Made by a program: the position numbers and the translations under genes
In this document: piece by piece, positions 1-11,052 of the stretch
Position numbering within the stretch: position 1 is the stretch's first letter
Layout of the letters: every line of letters begins with the position of its first letter
Source of the DNA: Ustulina deusta
Taxonomy: Eukaryota > Ascomycota > Sordariomycetes > Xylariales > Xylariaceae
Reading direction: 5' to 3'
Assembly (NCBI GenBank): GCA_023159155.1
Contig: JAJNNX010000021.1
Coordinates: 558,001 to 622,000 of the forward strand
Length of the DNA stretch: 64,000 bases
The notes under the pieces: model-generated
Database searches by the model: none
Told to the model about the DNA's origin: nothing
The model's input: only the letters and a program-made list of their open reading frames with translations

Positions 1-1448
1 TATAAAACAATTTGCTAAAGCAGTTCTTAAAACGTTTATATATTAAGCTTAGAAATAATATATAGCAAACAAAGTAGCTACTATAGCTACTTTAAAAATA
101 AGCAATATATAGCTTTATATAAACTTGCCTAACTTATTAATTAGATTAGATAAAATAAAAAAAATATAATAGTTAAACTTAGGTCTAAATTTACTAAACT
201 TTTATTTTATTTGTTTATAATAAAGGAATTAGATAGTAGATTTATTATCCTTTATATTAGACTAAAAGTATTTTCTAAACACAATAAAACAAAAGTATAT
301 TTAAAAAGTAAAAGTATAAATATAAAAATATATGTATTAAAGTTATATTTTATACAGGTTATAAGTATTGTTATAAATTTAGTACTGTATAATTATTTTA
401 ATATAGCTAATAGTTATACTTATATTATTAGTACAAATAAAAGTAACTAGGGTTAATTAGATAATAATACTAGTAAACCTAATAGACTTATTTTATTTAT
501 ATTTAATTTAGAAAATAAACGCCCTATTTTTTTCTAATTAGTTATTAAAGCTTTAAAGTTTTGTATTTATTTAGATTAAGTTTAGAACTTATAGGTTAAT
601 TAAAAATTAGATTTTAAAAATATTTTAATTTGGTTTAATTTAAGATTTAAAGCTAAATATAAATTTAATAAAAACAATAAATTATATATTTATAAGTTAA
701 GTTCTAATTTTTATAATATTGTTTTTATTGTTATATTTTATGTTTTATTATTTAATACAGAGCAAGCGTTATAAATACCTAAAAATAGCAAAATAGATCT
801 TAATAATAATAATAAAAAAGTTTATTAGTTAAAAAAGTCTAAAATATTTATTATTATTTTGGATAGGTCTATAAGTATTCCTTTTTTTACTATTAAGTAT
901 AAAAAAATAACTGCAAAATTATATTAGCGTTTATTTTAAAAACTATTATTTTTATTATTTATTATTTCTAATAATAAATTTAGTACTTTTATATCTTTTT
1001 TTATAAACAGCAGTTTATTTATTTTTATAAATATATAATTTTTTTTTAATTATTTTATATTTATACTTTAATATAACCTAAAGTTTTAGTTAGATAAATA
1101 TATATAAAAAAGTTTTTATAATTCAAAATATACTTTTTATAAATACTTATTTATAACTAAAAAGTTATTTTAATAACTAAAAATTTGTTTATAATATTAA
1201 AATATATTTTTATTATTTAGTAATATATTATTAATTATAATATATTTATTATTGCTATTAAATAAGAATATATTTTAATACTTATTTATATAATAATAAA
1301 AGCCAAAGTTTCAGCCTTATATTATTTTATATATTCTAGTTGGACCGTATAAACATAAAGACTTAGGTTATGCTATATAAAATTAGCAATTTGTATATAT
1401 TTAAAACTAGAACTGTAAAAAGGCAGGTTTTGGCCTATTCTAGCATAG

Positions 1449-1504
1449 GAAAAAAAGACTTAAAAAGAAGTAGTACTTCTTAGAAGTTAGTCTTTCTTTT
1501 TTAA
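1449..1504. repeat. Imperfect inverted repeat in the AT-rich block
   Basis: An A-rich arm with GACTT and AAGAAGT is mirrored by ACTTCTT, AGTC and a T-rich arm around a two-base centre near 1473. It could fold into a hairpin. It may be a remnant of a terminal repeat; nothing further is visible. Confidence 0.5.
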
Positions 1505-4500
1505 AAAAGGGGCTTAAGCTTGCAAAAAAGTATAGGTCCTTTTTAATAGAGCCTCTTCTTAGTAAGTAGGTTAGAACCTAACTAACCCTTTTAAGCAAAA
1601 CTTATTTTAAATATATAAACTTGCAAAAAAGTATAACTTATATATTTTTTTATTTAAATAATTGTTTATTTAATTAGTTATTTTTATAAATAGGACCTAT
1701 TCTTTTATTATTTTAAATATAATATATTTAAGAACTAATAGCCAGAATATATTGTTTATATATATTTTAATACTAAAGTAATATAATATTAAGTTTTTAA
1801 GTATTATTTTTTTAAAACATAATATAAACTTTTTTTTAAATTCTATATTAATTATTTTTTTTTAGAAGTTATTTTATATTTCTTTCTAAAAACTTTTTAG
1901 TTCTTATATATTGCTGCTAATATATATTAATTTACTTTTAAATTTATATATATATTTTTAAGCAGCTAATTAGTTTCTAGTTCAACTAATATTAAAATAG
2001 TATTTATTTATATTAAAAAACTGCAAATTTTTAATATTTTTTTTAAAGTTCTATTCTTTAATAATATAAAAGTAAGAAGTACTATTTTAATAAAATTTCT
2101 AGACTACATAGTATTAAGCAAAGTACAATTGTTTAATACTTTATATAAAAGTAGGTAGGTCGAGGTTATATTTTAGGTATATTAGAAATACAGACTTTAT
2201 AGTAAGTCTAAATCTCTTTGTTTTATTTAATAAATTAGCAAAGTTGATTTTTTTGCCCAACACAAATAGTAAAAAAAATAAAAGATTAGATATAAATAGT
2301 AATAATTTAGATATTATTATAAATAATAGTACTTAAGTATTTAATTTTATATTAAATAAGAAGCCAATATTAAAGTAACTATTAGAAATAATAAATAAGT
2401 TATAGTCTAGTTGCCTATTTAGTAGGGTTAATATAGCCCAGATTTAACTAATTAGTAGTACTATTATATAATATATATATAAAATAAAAATATATTGCTT
2501 TGTTTATTTTTTGTTCTAGTGTTCTAATTATATAGACTATTGTTAATTTTATTATTGGTTTATTTGTATATTTTTAAACCAATATTTTTCTAATTCAGAT
2601 TCAAAATACTATAGCGATTTAATATTACTTTTAGAGTTTTTATTAACTAGAACTTCTAAAAATACTATTAGACTTTTAAATTATTAGAAAGTTCAGTAGT
2701 TATAATAAATAGCTATAACTTAGCTAATATAGGTGCTTTTATTTATATTTTGGATATTTTTTTTTAAATAATAAGTATTATAATTAGTATAGCTATATTA
2801 AAACTTAATAAAATTATTAAAAAAATAGAATTATAAATATTAAAGCTTAAAAGGTAATATATAAATTTGTTTAAAGTAGTTTAAATAGATTTAGCTTACT
2901 AAAAAGAATAGTATGCCTTATTAGGGCTATTAATAAGTATTATTATACTAAAATATATTGAATTAGTTAAAGTAGACGTAAGAATATTTTTAAATAATTA
3001 AATAAGATTAAAAAAGAATATATTTTGCTTAGGTTAGTTAATATTGCTGTTTACCTGGGCGGCATAGAGATAAGAAAATAGTAATTTGTTTAGATTTAGG
3101 GCAATAAGTTTAGATTAAATCTTTAAAAGTAGTAATTTTTTTTGGATGTAATATTTTAATATATTAATAGTTTTTAGAAACTTATTTAACTTTTTAATAC
3201 TTTTGTTTTTTTTTAAAAGTTTAAAGATTTTTTTTATTATAGTATACTATTTTTGCAAAACGTTATTATATATGTAATATAATCCTAGGGCTATTATAAA
3301 ATTATTTATATTGTAGCGTTAGTAAGTATGTTTTATAATAATAAATAATTTAAAAAAGTTAATAGTTAGAGCTTTAAGTTAGATTTTAGGTTTTTTTCTA
3401 TTAATTATAATAAATATTATAAATATAGGAATAAGCTTTAGCTTAAGGGTTTTAGTAAGCAATACAGGTATTGGGCGGCTTTTTATTATATTTTTAAAAA
3501 TAATATTATTTTTATTAATAATGTTTTTAGCTTTGTTATTATAAGTATTAATATTTTTGCTGTATAACTAGTAGTTAGCTAGGTTTTAGAGCTTAGTTAT
3601 ATTAGGCATATTATTATTAATTATTTATAAAGTATTATTTTTGTTAAGTTAGATAATATAATTATTATTATTAGTATTTTAAACAAACATTTTTGCTAGA
3701 TCAGCTTTATTAAAATTTTAAGTATAAGTATTATTAGTATTAATTACTATTAGTAGTAATTATTATTAATTAGAAAAAAACTAGGTTGAAATATTTATTA
3801 TTACGCTAGTTAAAAGTTTAAAGTTATTATTAGAGTTATTATTAGTATTAGTTTTATATCTAGTATTAAATATAGGTATATTGCTATTATAGTAGATATA
3901 TTTATTACTATAAATATGTTTAGTTTATGTTAAGTTTTTAGATTTACTAAATATAAAAATAGCTTAAGTATTATATTTTTTAATATTTTAAATAAGGCAA
4001 GCTTTATTTTTATGTTTAATAATTTTAAGTATTATAAGTTATTAATAGGGCGGTAGGTCGATTAAAAAAATAAGAAGTATATATAATATATTTGTAATAT
4101 AAAAAAATAGAATTAATTTTTAGATTAATAAGAACTTTAAGGATTAAAAGCTATAAAAAAAAAGTATTAAAAATATAAAGAAATATTACTAATAGTTTAT
4201 AGTAGTAGTGCCTTTTTATAAGTAGGGAGCAGTAATAAAAATTACGATTATTTTGGGTTACTAAGCACTTTTTAAGTATATATTTTTATAACTAGTATAA
4301 ATATTTAAATATTTTTTTTATATTTTTAGTATTTCTGTGTATTAAATAGAATTTAAAAAGATTTTTTATTTATTTTTTGTATTTTTATATTTTTTTTTAA
4401 AAAGTATTATTTTGTTTGGTTTTAAAAAAATATTTTTATAACTAACCGAACCCTTTTTTTTCTTTTAATATAATAAAGCTTACTATAATTATTAATAACT

Positions 4501-4945
4501 TAGAATATATTCTAGGTTTTTTTTGGAATATTTTTTAAAGATTTTTTTTGGAGTTTATTTTATTTTTAATTTTTTTTAGCAGTTTTATTACATTTTTATA
4601 TAAGTTATACTTATTAATTATTTAGTAGTAGATATAAATAGTAAGAATATTATATATTAATATTAAAAAAAATAAAAAAAAAGCAAAAAAAAAAGCAAAA
4701 AAAGCTAATAGAATATAAAGCAAAACAAAATAAAAAAATATATATTTTGATTTTTTTTACCTAAAGGCTAACTAGCAAAGCTAAATATTAAAAAAATCTC
4801 ATACCTAAAGGTAGCTAAGCAGAAAAAGGAAAAAAAAAAGCATTTTGTTAATTTTAAAACGGCTTATTTATTTGTTAGCAGCTTGTTATACCTTATACTT
4901 AGTTTTTAGCTAATTATTATAGGTATATAAAGCATATATTATAAG

Positions 4946-4963
4946 CTACTGCTTTAGCAGTAG
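4946..4963. repeat. Perfect 8-bp-arm palindrome
   Basis: CTACTGCT and AGCAGTAG flank a TT centre. Two other short palindromes lie close by (around 5093-5106 and 5147-5162, the second built on AAAAGCTAGCTTTT). They may mark degraded ends of a mobile element, but short palindromes are expected often in such skewed DNA. Confidence 0.45.
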
Positions 4964-5886
4964 TATTGTTTTTTTAAAAATGCTTTTAGTTGCGCTAATA
5001 CTTAAAAACTTTAATAAAATACTTTTTTAATACTAAAACAAATTCTGCTTTTTTTAATATTACAAAATAAAAGTTATATATTTTTATATACTAAAGCATG
5101 CTTTTAGCCGCTAACTGCTTTATAGCTCGAAGCTATTTTATAACTTTAAAAGCTAGCTTTTAAAATATATTTAAATTTAGTAAATATTTATATAGTATTT
5201 ATAATAACTTAAAAAATATAAACTAAAGCATAATTATATATATTTTATATAATATTGCTTTAGCAGGTTTGACTTTTTATAATTAATATATTTTTATATA
5301 TACTTTTATACCGAAAAAAAATTTTCTAGCAACTATACTTTATAGGCTAGCTTATATAAGTAAACTAAAGTTAGTTCTACTTTAATATTTAAAAAAATAG
5401 CAGAAATAAGCTACTTAGCATATTTTTTAAATAGTTTTTATATTTTTATTAATAGTATATTTTAATTAAATAGTAGTAAACCTAAAGTTTACTACTATAT
5501 TAGCTAATATATAAGATTTAAAATTTTTCTAGTTATTAATTAAACGTTAATAAGTAGCTATATATTTATATAATAATAACGTAATTTTGTTATATACTAA
5601 TTTTATATTTTTGGCCTTTTTAGCTAAAAAATACCAATAGTAAAAAAAGATCTGCTAATAAAAAAAATAAAAGAAATTTTTTTTTTTTTTATATATTAAT
5701 TAGTATAGCAAATAAACAAAAAATAAATCTAACAAGTATAGCTAGCTTTATATATATTTTTTGCAATATTACTTTTAATATTAGCTAGGCAAAAGTAGTA
5801 GTAGTAACTTTTTATTATTATTTTTAATAATAAAAGTTTTTTATAAATAAGTTATATATAATATTAATTTATTTTATAGTACTACT

Positions 5887-6043
5887 AATATATAATAAGT
5901 ATTAAGTAATATATAACAAACATTAAATAAAAAGTAATAAGTATTAAATATTAAACAAAAAGTAATAAATATTAAAACGTAATTAAATAAAACGTAATAA
6001 ATATTAAGCAATATATAATAAATATTAAGCAATATATAATAAG
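5887..6043. repeat. Degenerate tandem repeat array
   Basis: Copies of a unit of roughly 20-23 bases, based on TAATAAATATTAAGCAATA, follow one another. The last two copies are nearly identical, and earlier ones vary with AAAAAGTAATA and AACGTAATA forms. It looks like a decayed minisatellite or the subterminal repeat of a transposon. Confidence 0.6.
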
Positions 6044-6437
6044 CTTTTTTAATCTATTTAGTATTTATTATATATTTTGGGAGCAGGCAAACTAAAAGAG
6101 GTGCTAGTAAATAATTTAAGAAAACTTTTAAAAAAAAAAGCTTTAGTTATTTTTTTTAATTGCCTAAAAGCAAACAAAAGTAAAAAAAAGAAAAAACAGC
6201 ACTATAAAATCAAGATTTAATAATTTAAAAATTAAATTTTAAAAATTAGCTAAATAAATACTAAAAAATAAAAATTCTATATAGCAAAACAAAAAATTAA
6301 AAGTTTTTTTTTAATTATAATTTTTATTTACTATAATTTATTACTAGTGCGAACTTTTTATAACTTATTTTTTAAAGTTAAATAATAAATTTATTATTTT
6401 TAATTTGGTATGCTATAAAATTTAGCATATTTTAGCT

Positions 6438-6623
6438 AATAATTAGTAAATTTACAGCTTACTAAGTTAATACGTTCTAAATTTTAGCATACTTTAGTTT
6501 TAGTACTGCTTAGATATAATAAGCTATAAATATATTATTTATTAAGTCTAAGCAGTTCTAAAGCTAAAATGTGCTAAATTTTAGAACGTGCTAACTTAGT
6601 AAACTATATATTTGCTAGTTATT
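6438..6623. repeat. Fold-back element with 77-bp inverted arms
   Basis: Arm one (6438-6514) and the reverse complement of arm two (6547-6623) match at about 65 of 77 positions, by hand alignment without gaps. They are separated by a 32-base AT-only spacer. Of about 12 mismatches, 9 are C/T or G/A transitions, as expected if two once-identical arms were mutated independently by RIP. The shape fits a MITE-like fold-back or an inverted terminal repeat pair of a small DNA transposon. No flanking target duplication was established. Confidence 0.7.
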
Positions 6624-6790
6624 TTTTTTGAACCGATGTTTTATTGTTTATAACTATTAAACGTTTAAAAATTTTAGCGCTTTTTAAAACTAAGCTGCAA
6701 ATATATAGTTTAGCAAAAAAGCAGTTTAAAAAATAATACGTTTATAGTATAAGCTGCTTACTATACAGAGCAGTATATTTGCGGTTTAAT

Positions 6791-7773
6791 ATTTCTGAGC
6801 GGAATATTTGCGGTTACTCCTAACCCTCTAACCCCTGCTAAGTATTTAAAGGTATATTTTAATCGATTGTATGAAAAGTACTCTGTAGGGGCACTGGTAC
6901 ATAAAAAAAGCACGGGTACCCTCAGGTCAACAGGGGTGGGCTACCCTCAGTTTGTCTGATTACTCTCCGAGGACACAACTCCTATCATGAGTATAGCATG
7001 GAAGCACAGCCCTTTTCCGACCCGCCTTGAAAGTACAAGCATGTTTACCAGTAATATTGGAGGAATCCCGACTCGCGGGCTACCTCTTTCCCAGAGCATT
7101 TCACATCGAGTTGGTGCTGGTGTGAACGGATTGAGCTGGCACACCGCCGTCTTCTACGTCCCAATCTGACCCGGCACAATACGACACTTACTTCAACATG
7201 GGTCATCCAATCTCAGTCATTGGTGGGATAGCAGCCTGTTTGTAGCCCGTGTCGATGGCTTCTGTTCGTCGTTTACGGAACTCGATCGTGTCGCTGAAAT
7301 TTGAAAAGGAGTTATCGGACAAGTTGAAAAGGCTGGACCGGCTGAATGTCGAAGTACTTTCGGGGTTGGGTTGAAGGTGCAGCTGACGACAAGTGGACTC
7401 GTGTTGGCCAACAACGCGACTTCAAGCCACGGATTTGCTCACATCGAGGCTAAGATGGACTGCTCGTCGAGTTGCTTAGCACCCCGTCTCCCATCAATAC
7501 GAGCTCATGCTCCTACGTTCGAGAGGGCTTGCTAGAGGACCTAGGTCAACTTATAAAGAAGCAACTTCCCAATGATCACCCAACCACTCTCGTCATCAAC
7601 AAGCTCAGAAGCGACAAGGCGGGAAAGGTGACAACAGCCTCACTCTTCATACGCGTACCCTCATCGTAGGGCGCCTCCATAGTAGCCGCGAGAAACCTAG
7701 AGCCGAGCGTCCGTTCAAATCAGAGAGCCATACCCGCTATTGTCGCAAATTTATCCGTCAGGTCGAATATGCC
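6791..7773. other. Transition zone without recognisable gene
   Basis: Base composition is ordinary here, but no reading frame longer than about 66 codons looks like a protein. It probably contains decayed coding sequence, possibly the 3' part of the neighbouring HET relic, but I could not recover any motif. Confidence 0.5.
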
Positions 7774-8430
7774 CTAAAAAGAATAAAACAAGGTTATCTG
7801 GCAGCACTGGCCCAATAGGCGGTCTTTTGTCGCACACTGTCCTGCTAGGGAATTGGTGGATAGGTCGTAGTGCTCTCGGCCACCCCGTCCATGAATTGCA
7901 TAACGTCCATCATCATGGATCGTGTGCTCCCGACATTTGAATATCATCTGTTCCTCGCCGTAGACAAGGGCTCGCCTACTGAGCATTAATTCCTAGAAAC
8001 ACCACGCTCGGAAAGTGTCCGGTCCCTCATCGCCAGACCGCCCTAAGCGAATATAGCAGAGCGGGGTCCCCTCGATCTCACCTTTCGGCCGTGTGAATAG
8101 GAGCCAGATCGGGCCGGGAGTCGTCACCTCGGCTACTGCTTTTGCTTTTCTGGATAAGAGGCTTCTTGGGGGCAGAATCAGTTTGAACGTGTGTTCAGTG
8201 TAGCCACGAAGACTATTGTCACTTCTTCCTGCGGCGATTGTCAACTCTGCGTTTCCATAGACCTCGGCTATTTTCACAGCTTCTTTTGCCTAGTCGTCTT
8301 TGTCATCTTGAATGATTCCGAATGCTTCAATGCAAGCATATCGATAATCGAGTTTACGAGAAAAATGGAGAGTTTCACGATGCGCGAGGGTCATAGAGGA
8401 CTAGTTGCGGAGAATGAGACTACTTCGCGT
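7774..8430 (-). pseudogene. HET-domain gene relic with two nonsense codons
   Basis: Read on the minus strand in a single frame, the translation shows HET-domain blocks in their usual order: RYACIEAFGIIQDDKDD (normally ...IDALCIIQDD...W), then EVYGNAELTIAA, then FRAWCF followed by ELMLSRRALVYGEEQ. HET domains act in fungal heterokaryon incompatibility and trigger cell death on non-self recognition. The frame is interrupted by TAG at 8290-8292, where the family has Trp after the DD, and by TAG at 7993-7995, where it has Gln in the WxxQE block. Both changes are CpA to TpA on one strand or the other, so they fit RIP. No start codon or C-terminal region can be recovered. It sits about 1 kb from the AT-rich block, and an intact HET gene lies at 33433. 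Confidence 0.8.
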
Positions 8431-9693
8431 CGGGCGGCGTCCCCTTTATTCGGGGAGTTTTACTTCGCAAGCGCAACCGACTCGCTCCATTGGCAAAACA
8501 GCTACGTAGCTATGTATAACCAGGGCATAATCAGGGCTTGGAGAATATACTCGAATGACGAGGAATCTTCTATGGGACCAATAAGTCCGCATGACTTCAT
8601 TCTAACCTTGGACAAGAAGGCGAAAATGCTAGAACTATATCCAGCTAGATATCGGTACTCAGAACTAAGCAATGCCAACAATTGTCTCAAGAAAACGAGG
8701 GCTGAAGAGGCAGTTTACCCATTGAAGTCCCAGATAATTGGTATCGAAGCCCGACACCTCCGTTCTATGGCATATATCGCGTATCACCTCTATTCGCGTT
8801 AGGTATCACCATCGCGTGAACTTTCCAGGTCACGTAGACCCTCCGTACAACATCATATATTCCTTTCAAAGGAGCTAGTCTCCAACCGCCTACTACCTAG
8901 GTACTCTATTAAGACACAACATACCAACCAGCGAAAATAATACTTTTATGATGTTAACTTAAAACAGATAACTACCTATTACATTTATAACGGATTTCTT
9001 TTGATTATATCTAAACTATGAAAAAAAAAAAAACCCCCCCTGCTTTCAATAATTAGATATTATAGTTATCATGAATTGTTACATATTAAGCTGTGAGCCT
9101 GGTACTTGAATTTGTGACAAGTTTGATCATTTTGGCTATAGCAACAAGCGCCTGTTGCTCAGCGGCATAGCTCAGGTGAAATTCCCATTTTGACTCAGGA
9201 CGGTAAAACCTATGTATCTCAAAGGTTCTCTAGACTTATTTTTCGCGATATTATGCATCAATTGGAGAATCATCTGATCATGCAAGAGGTAGCCAATCCT
9301 GGGGAGCTTCCTTACTTACAACGTGGTTCAATAACAAGCTTAAGAGTAGGCACTTCAATATTGCTTACTACTCGAATCAAATACAACTCACGTTCAAAAG
9401 AGAATCCCACACAAAATTGATCAATCGGACCTTCTCGCGTTCGACTGGCACGCATATATGTACATAGATCCACGCACATATCAGGCTATCCGTGGTGGCT
9501 AAGGCATAGCTTAGCTAATCCAAGCTCATCTGTTGATGGCATTATCTAGTGGGAGTTCTGCATTTGTCGCCTCTCGTCTTTCCTTCCCGAGACTTATTTC
9601 TAGGCGAGGCTCAGCCTGGGCGATATTTCTCGCCCCATTATCTGTACTCTTATAATATAGCTCGTCGGTCTGAATGATTGTACTTCATATCCA
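8431..9693. other. Gene-poor spacer between HET relic and MIM1
   Basis: It is moderately AT-rich and has a poly-A/poly-C run near 9018-9040. The ORF at 9190-9420 has no recognisable family features. The part next to 9694 must hold the 3' end of the MIM1 transcript. Confidence 0.5.
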
Positions 9694-10170
9694 TCATTCC
9701 AAGCTAGTTAAGTCGCCTAGACCACCGGGTCGCGCTCTTGGTCTATGGCGGATCTCGATACCAGGACCTATGGGGTGAGCGCTGCGTCTCGATAGGGGAA
9801 AAATCTGCGACGTTGCGTCAGTCCCGTAACAACGATGCTTTGAAAGGCTGGAAATGCGCCGAGGCAATGGTCGTGGGATATAGTCTGAAAGACATACTCT
9901 TGTGCCCCCCCATCCTAACCGGAAGGCAGCTTCATGCGCAAAGAGCTCGCCGAATCCTAACATCATGCCGTTGATAAACGGTAGGAGCAGGTTGATGGCG
10001 ACACCTCGGATCAGGGACCAGGTGGTGGGTGGCTGGTAGAGAATCAGGGCTGGAGACTCAGGGGACTCGTCGGGCGATGTGGAGATGTCGTCGCCGGCCG
10101 AGTACTGCTCGCTGTCGGAGTGTATCGTGACGCCCGACTCGGCGAGCGGGTTGTGTTCTTCGGAGGCCAT
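9694..10170 (-). CDS. MIM1: Mitochondrial outer-membrane import protein Mim1/Tom13
   Basis: Mim1 helps insert alpha-helical proteins into the mitochondrial outer membrane and assists TOM complex assembly. Two exons are inferred, 10170-9898 and 9804-9694, giving 127 residues. The intron has a GTATGT donor, a CTGAC branch site and a GCAG acceptor. The first exon has an acidic, Ser/Pro-rich N-terminus, then the signature helix LLLPFINGMMLGFGELFAHE and GWGGTR. Splicing restores the family's IFPLSRRS...GPGIEIR tail. The intron is 93 bases, a multiple of three, and has no stop, so retention would give a 158-residue product with an unrelated insert after GGTR. The gene is divergent from SHP1, sharing the 10171-11052 region. 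Small size and conserved helix make the call secure. Confidence 0.92.
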   Translation of the reverse strand: MASEEHNPLAESGVTIHSDSEQYSAGDDISTSPDESPESPALILYQPPTTWSLIRGVAINLLLPFINGMMLGFGELFAHEAAFRLGWGGTRVCLSDYIPRPLPRRISSLSKHRCYGTDATSQIFPLSRRSAHPIGPGIEIRHRPRARPGGLGDLTSLE

Positions 10171-11052
10171 GGTGTCGGTCGAATGGCGGAGAGCGGTGCT
10201 GGCGGATGATGGGGATTCGAAGCTGGCTATCTCAAGTCATAGCTTATACTCGGTTCTACTGGCCAGGTTTACGGGGTGGTGGTTGATTGTAGGTGTGGAA
10301 GCTCGAGTGGGCGGCTTCGGAGAGGTTTCTACCTCGAGAGTGGAATGAAGGGCTGGATCGATGTATACGTGTATGCAGATGGATGATGTGCCTACCACAT
10401 TACATGTAAAGAGTCGGTATCTGGACCGTAGGTAAGGTGAGGCTTGGGGGCTGTTGTGGCTTAGCTCTATCTACCTACATAGGTAAGTAATATACCTATA
10501 GACGCAGTACTTAAGTAGTCCGGGTAGTACCTAGATCTAAGCGAAGGTAGCCGCACTATCCAGGTCCCCGTAACTCCAGCAGATGTATAGCGGGGGTTCA
10601 AGACGATGACACAGCGCCAACCCCACCATAACCCGCCATAGGTAACCCACCATAACCCACGCGGAAGGAAGGGAAGCTTGACGTCGACACCAAAGCTGCC
10701 TGGATTGGTAGGACAGAACGATAGAGAGCAGGTACTACTATAGGTAAGTACCTACCTATTAGACTACCACTTACCTATAGTGCCTTAGGTACCTGCCTAA
10801 CCTACCTCTTACCTTACTCTTCATCATCACCTCAACATCTACCTGGTAGTCTCGGTAGATAGGCCTATATACCCTCGACATCCTCCTTCTATGATCTATC
10901 CGAGTCGCTCGGTCACTTCACCACCGCGCAACCTTTGATTCTCAGCCTCCCGACCATCTACCACAATTTGTCATCAACGACAACGACACTCTGCTCTGCC
11001 CGCCAGTTGCACACGGCACGCACACAAGAAGATTCCGTGACAAGCACGCACG
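10171..11052. promoter_or_regulatory. Divergent promoter with TACCTA/TAGGTA island
   Basis: This 0.88-kb region separates the starts of MIM1 and SHP1. Between about 10430 and 10880 it carries many copies of TACCTA, its complement TAGGTA and longer CCTACCT/GGTAAGT variants. Similar islands occur near 28150-28600, 29210-29340 and 62900-63650, in front of other core genes. No factor is known to me for them. Confidence 0.5.

Larger units (their letters stand above)
1..6790. repeat. AT-rich, RIP-like degenerate repeat block
   Basis: This stretch is almost entirely A and T, dominated by TA, with stops in every frame and no ORF longer than about 80 codons. It ends abruptly near 6790, where the base composition becomes ordinary. 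That pattern is what repeat-induced point mutation leaves in transposon-rich ascomycete DNA, where CpA becomes TpA on both strands. The original elements cannot be identified with confidence. The short ORF at 211-450 has a faint transposase-like feel (see findings) but is not called as a gene. Internal structure includes an imperfect inverted repeat at 1449-1504, a perfect palindrome at 4946-4963, degenerate tandem repeats at 5887-6043 and a large fold-back at 6438-6623. The block is probably heterochromatic; that is inference. Confidence 0.85.

Noticed and set aside
6814..6840. CCTAACCCTCTAACCCCTGCT resembling telomere repeats
   Set aside because: Only two imperfect copies of CTAACCC are present, and the sequence continues on both sides.
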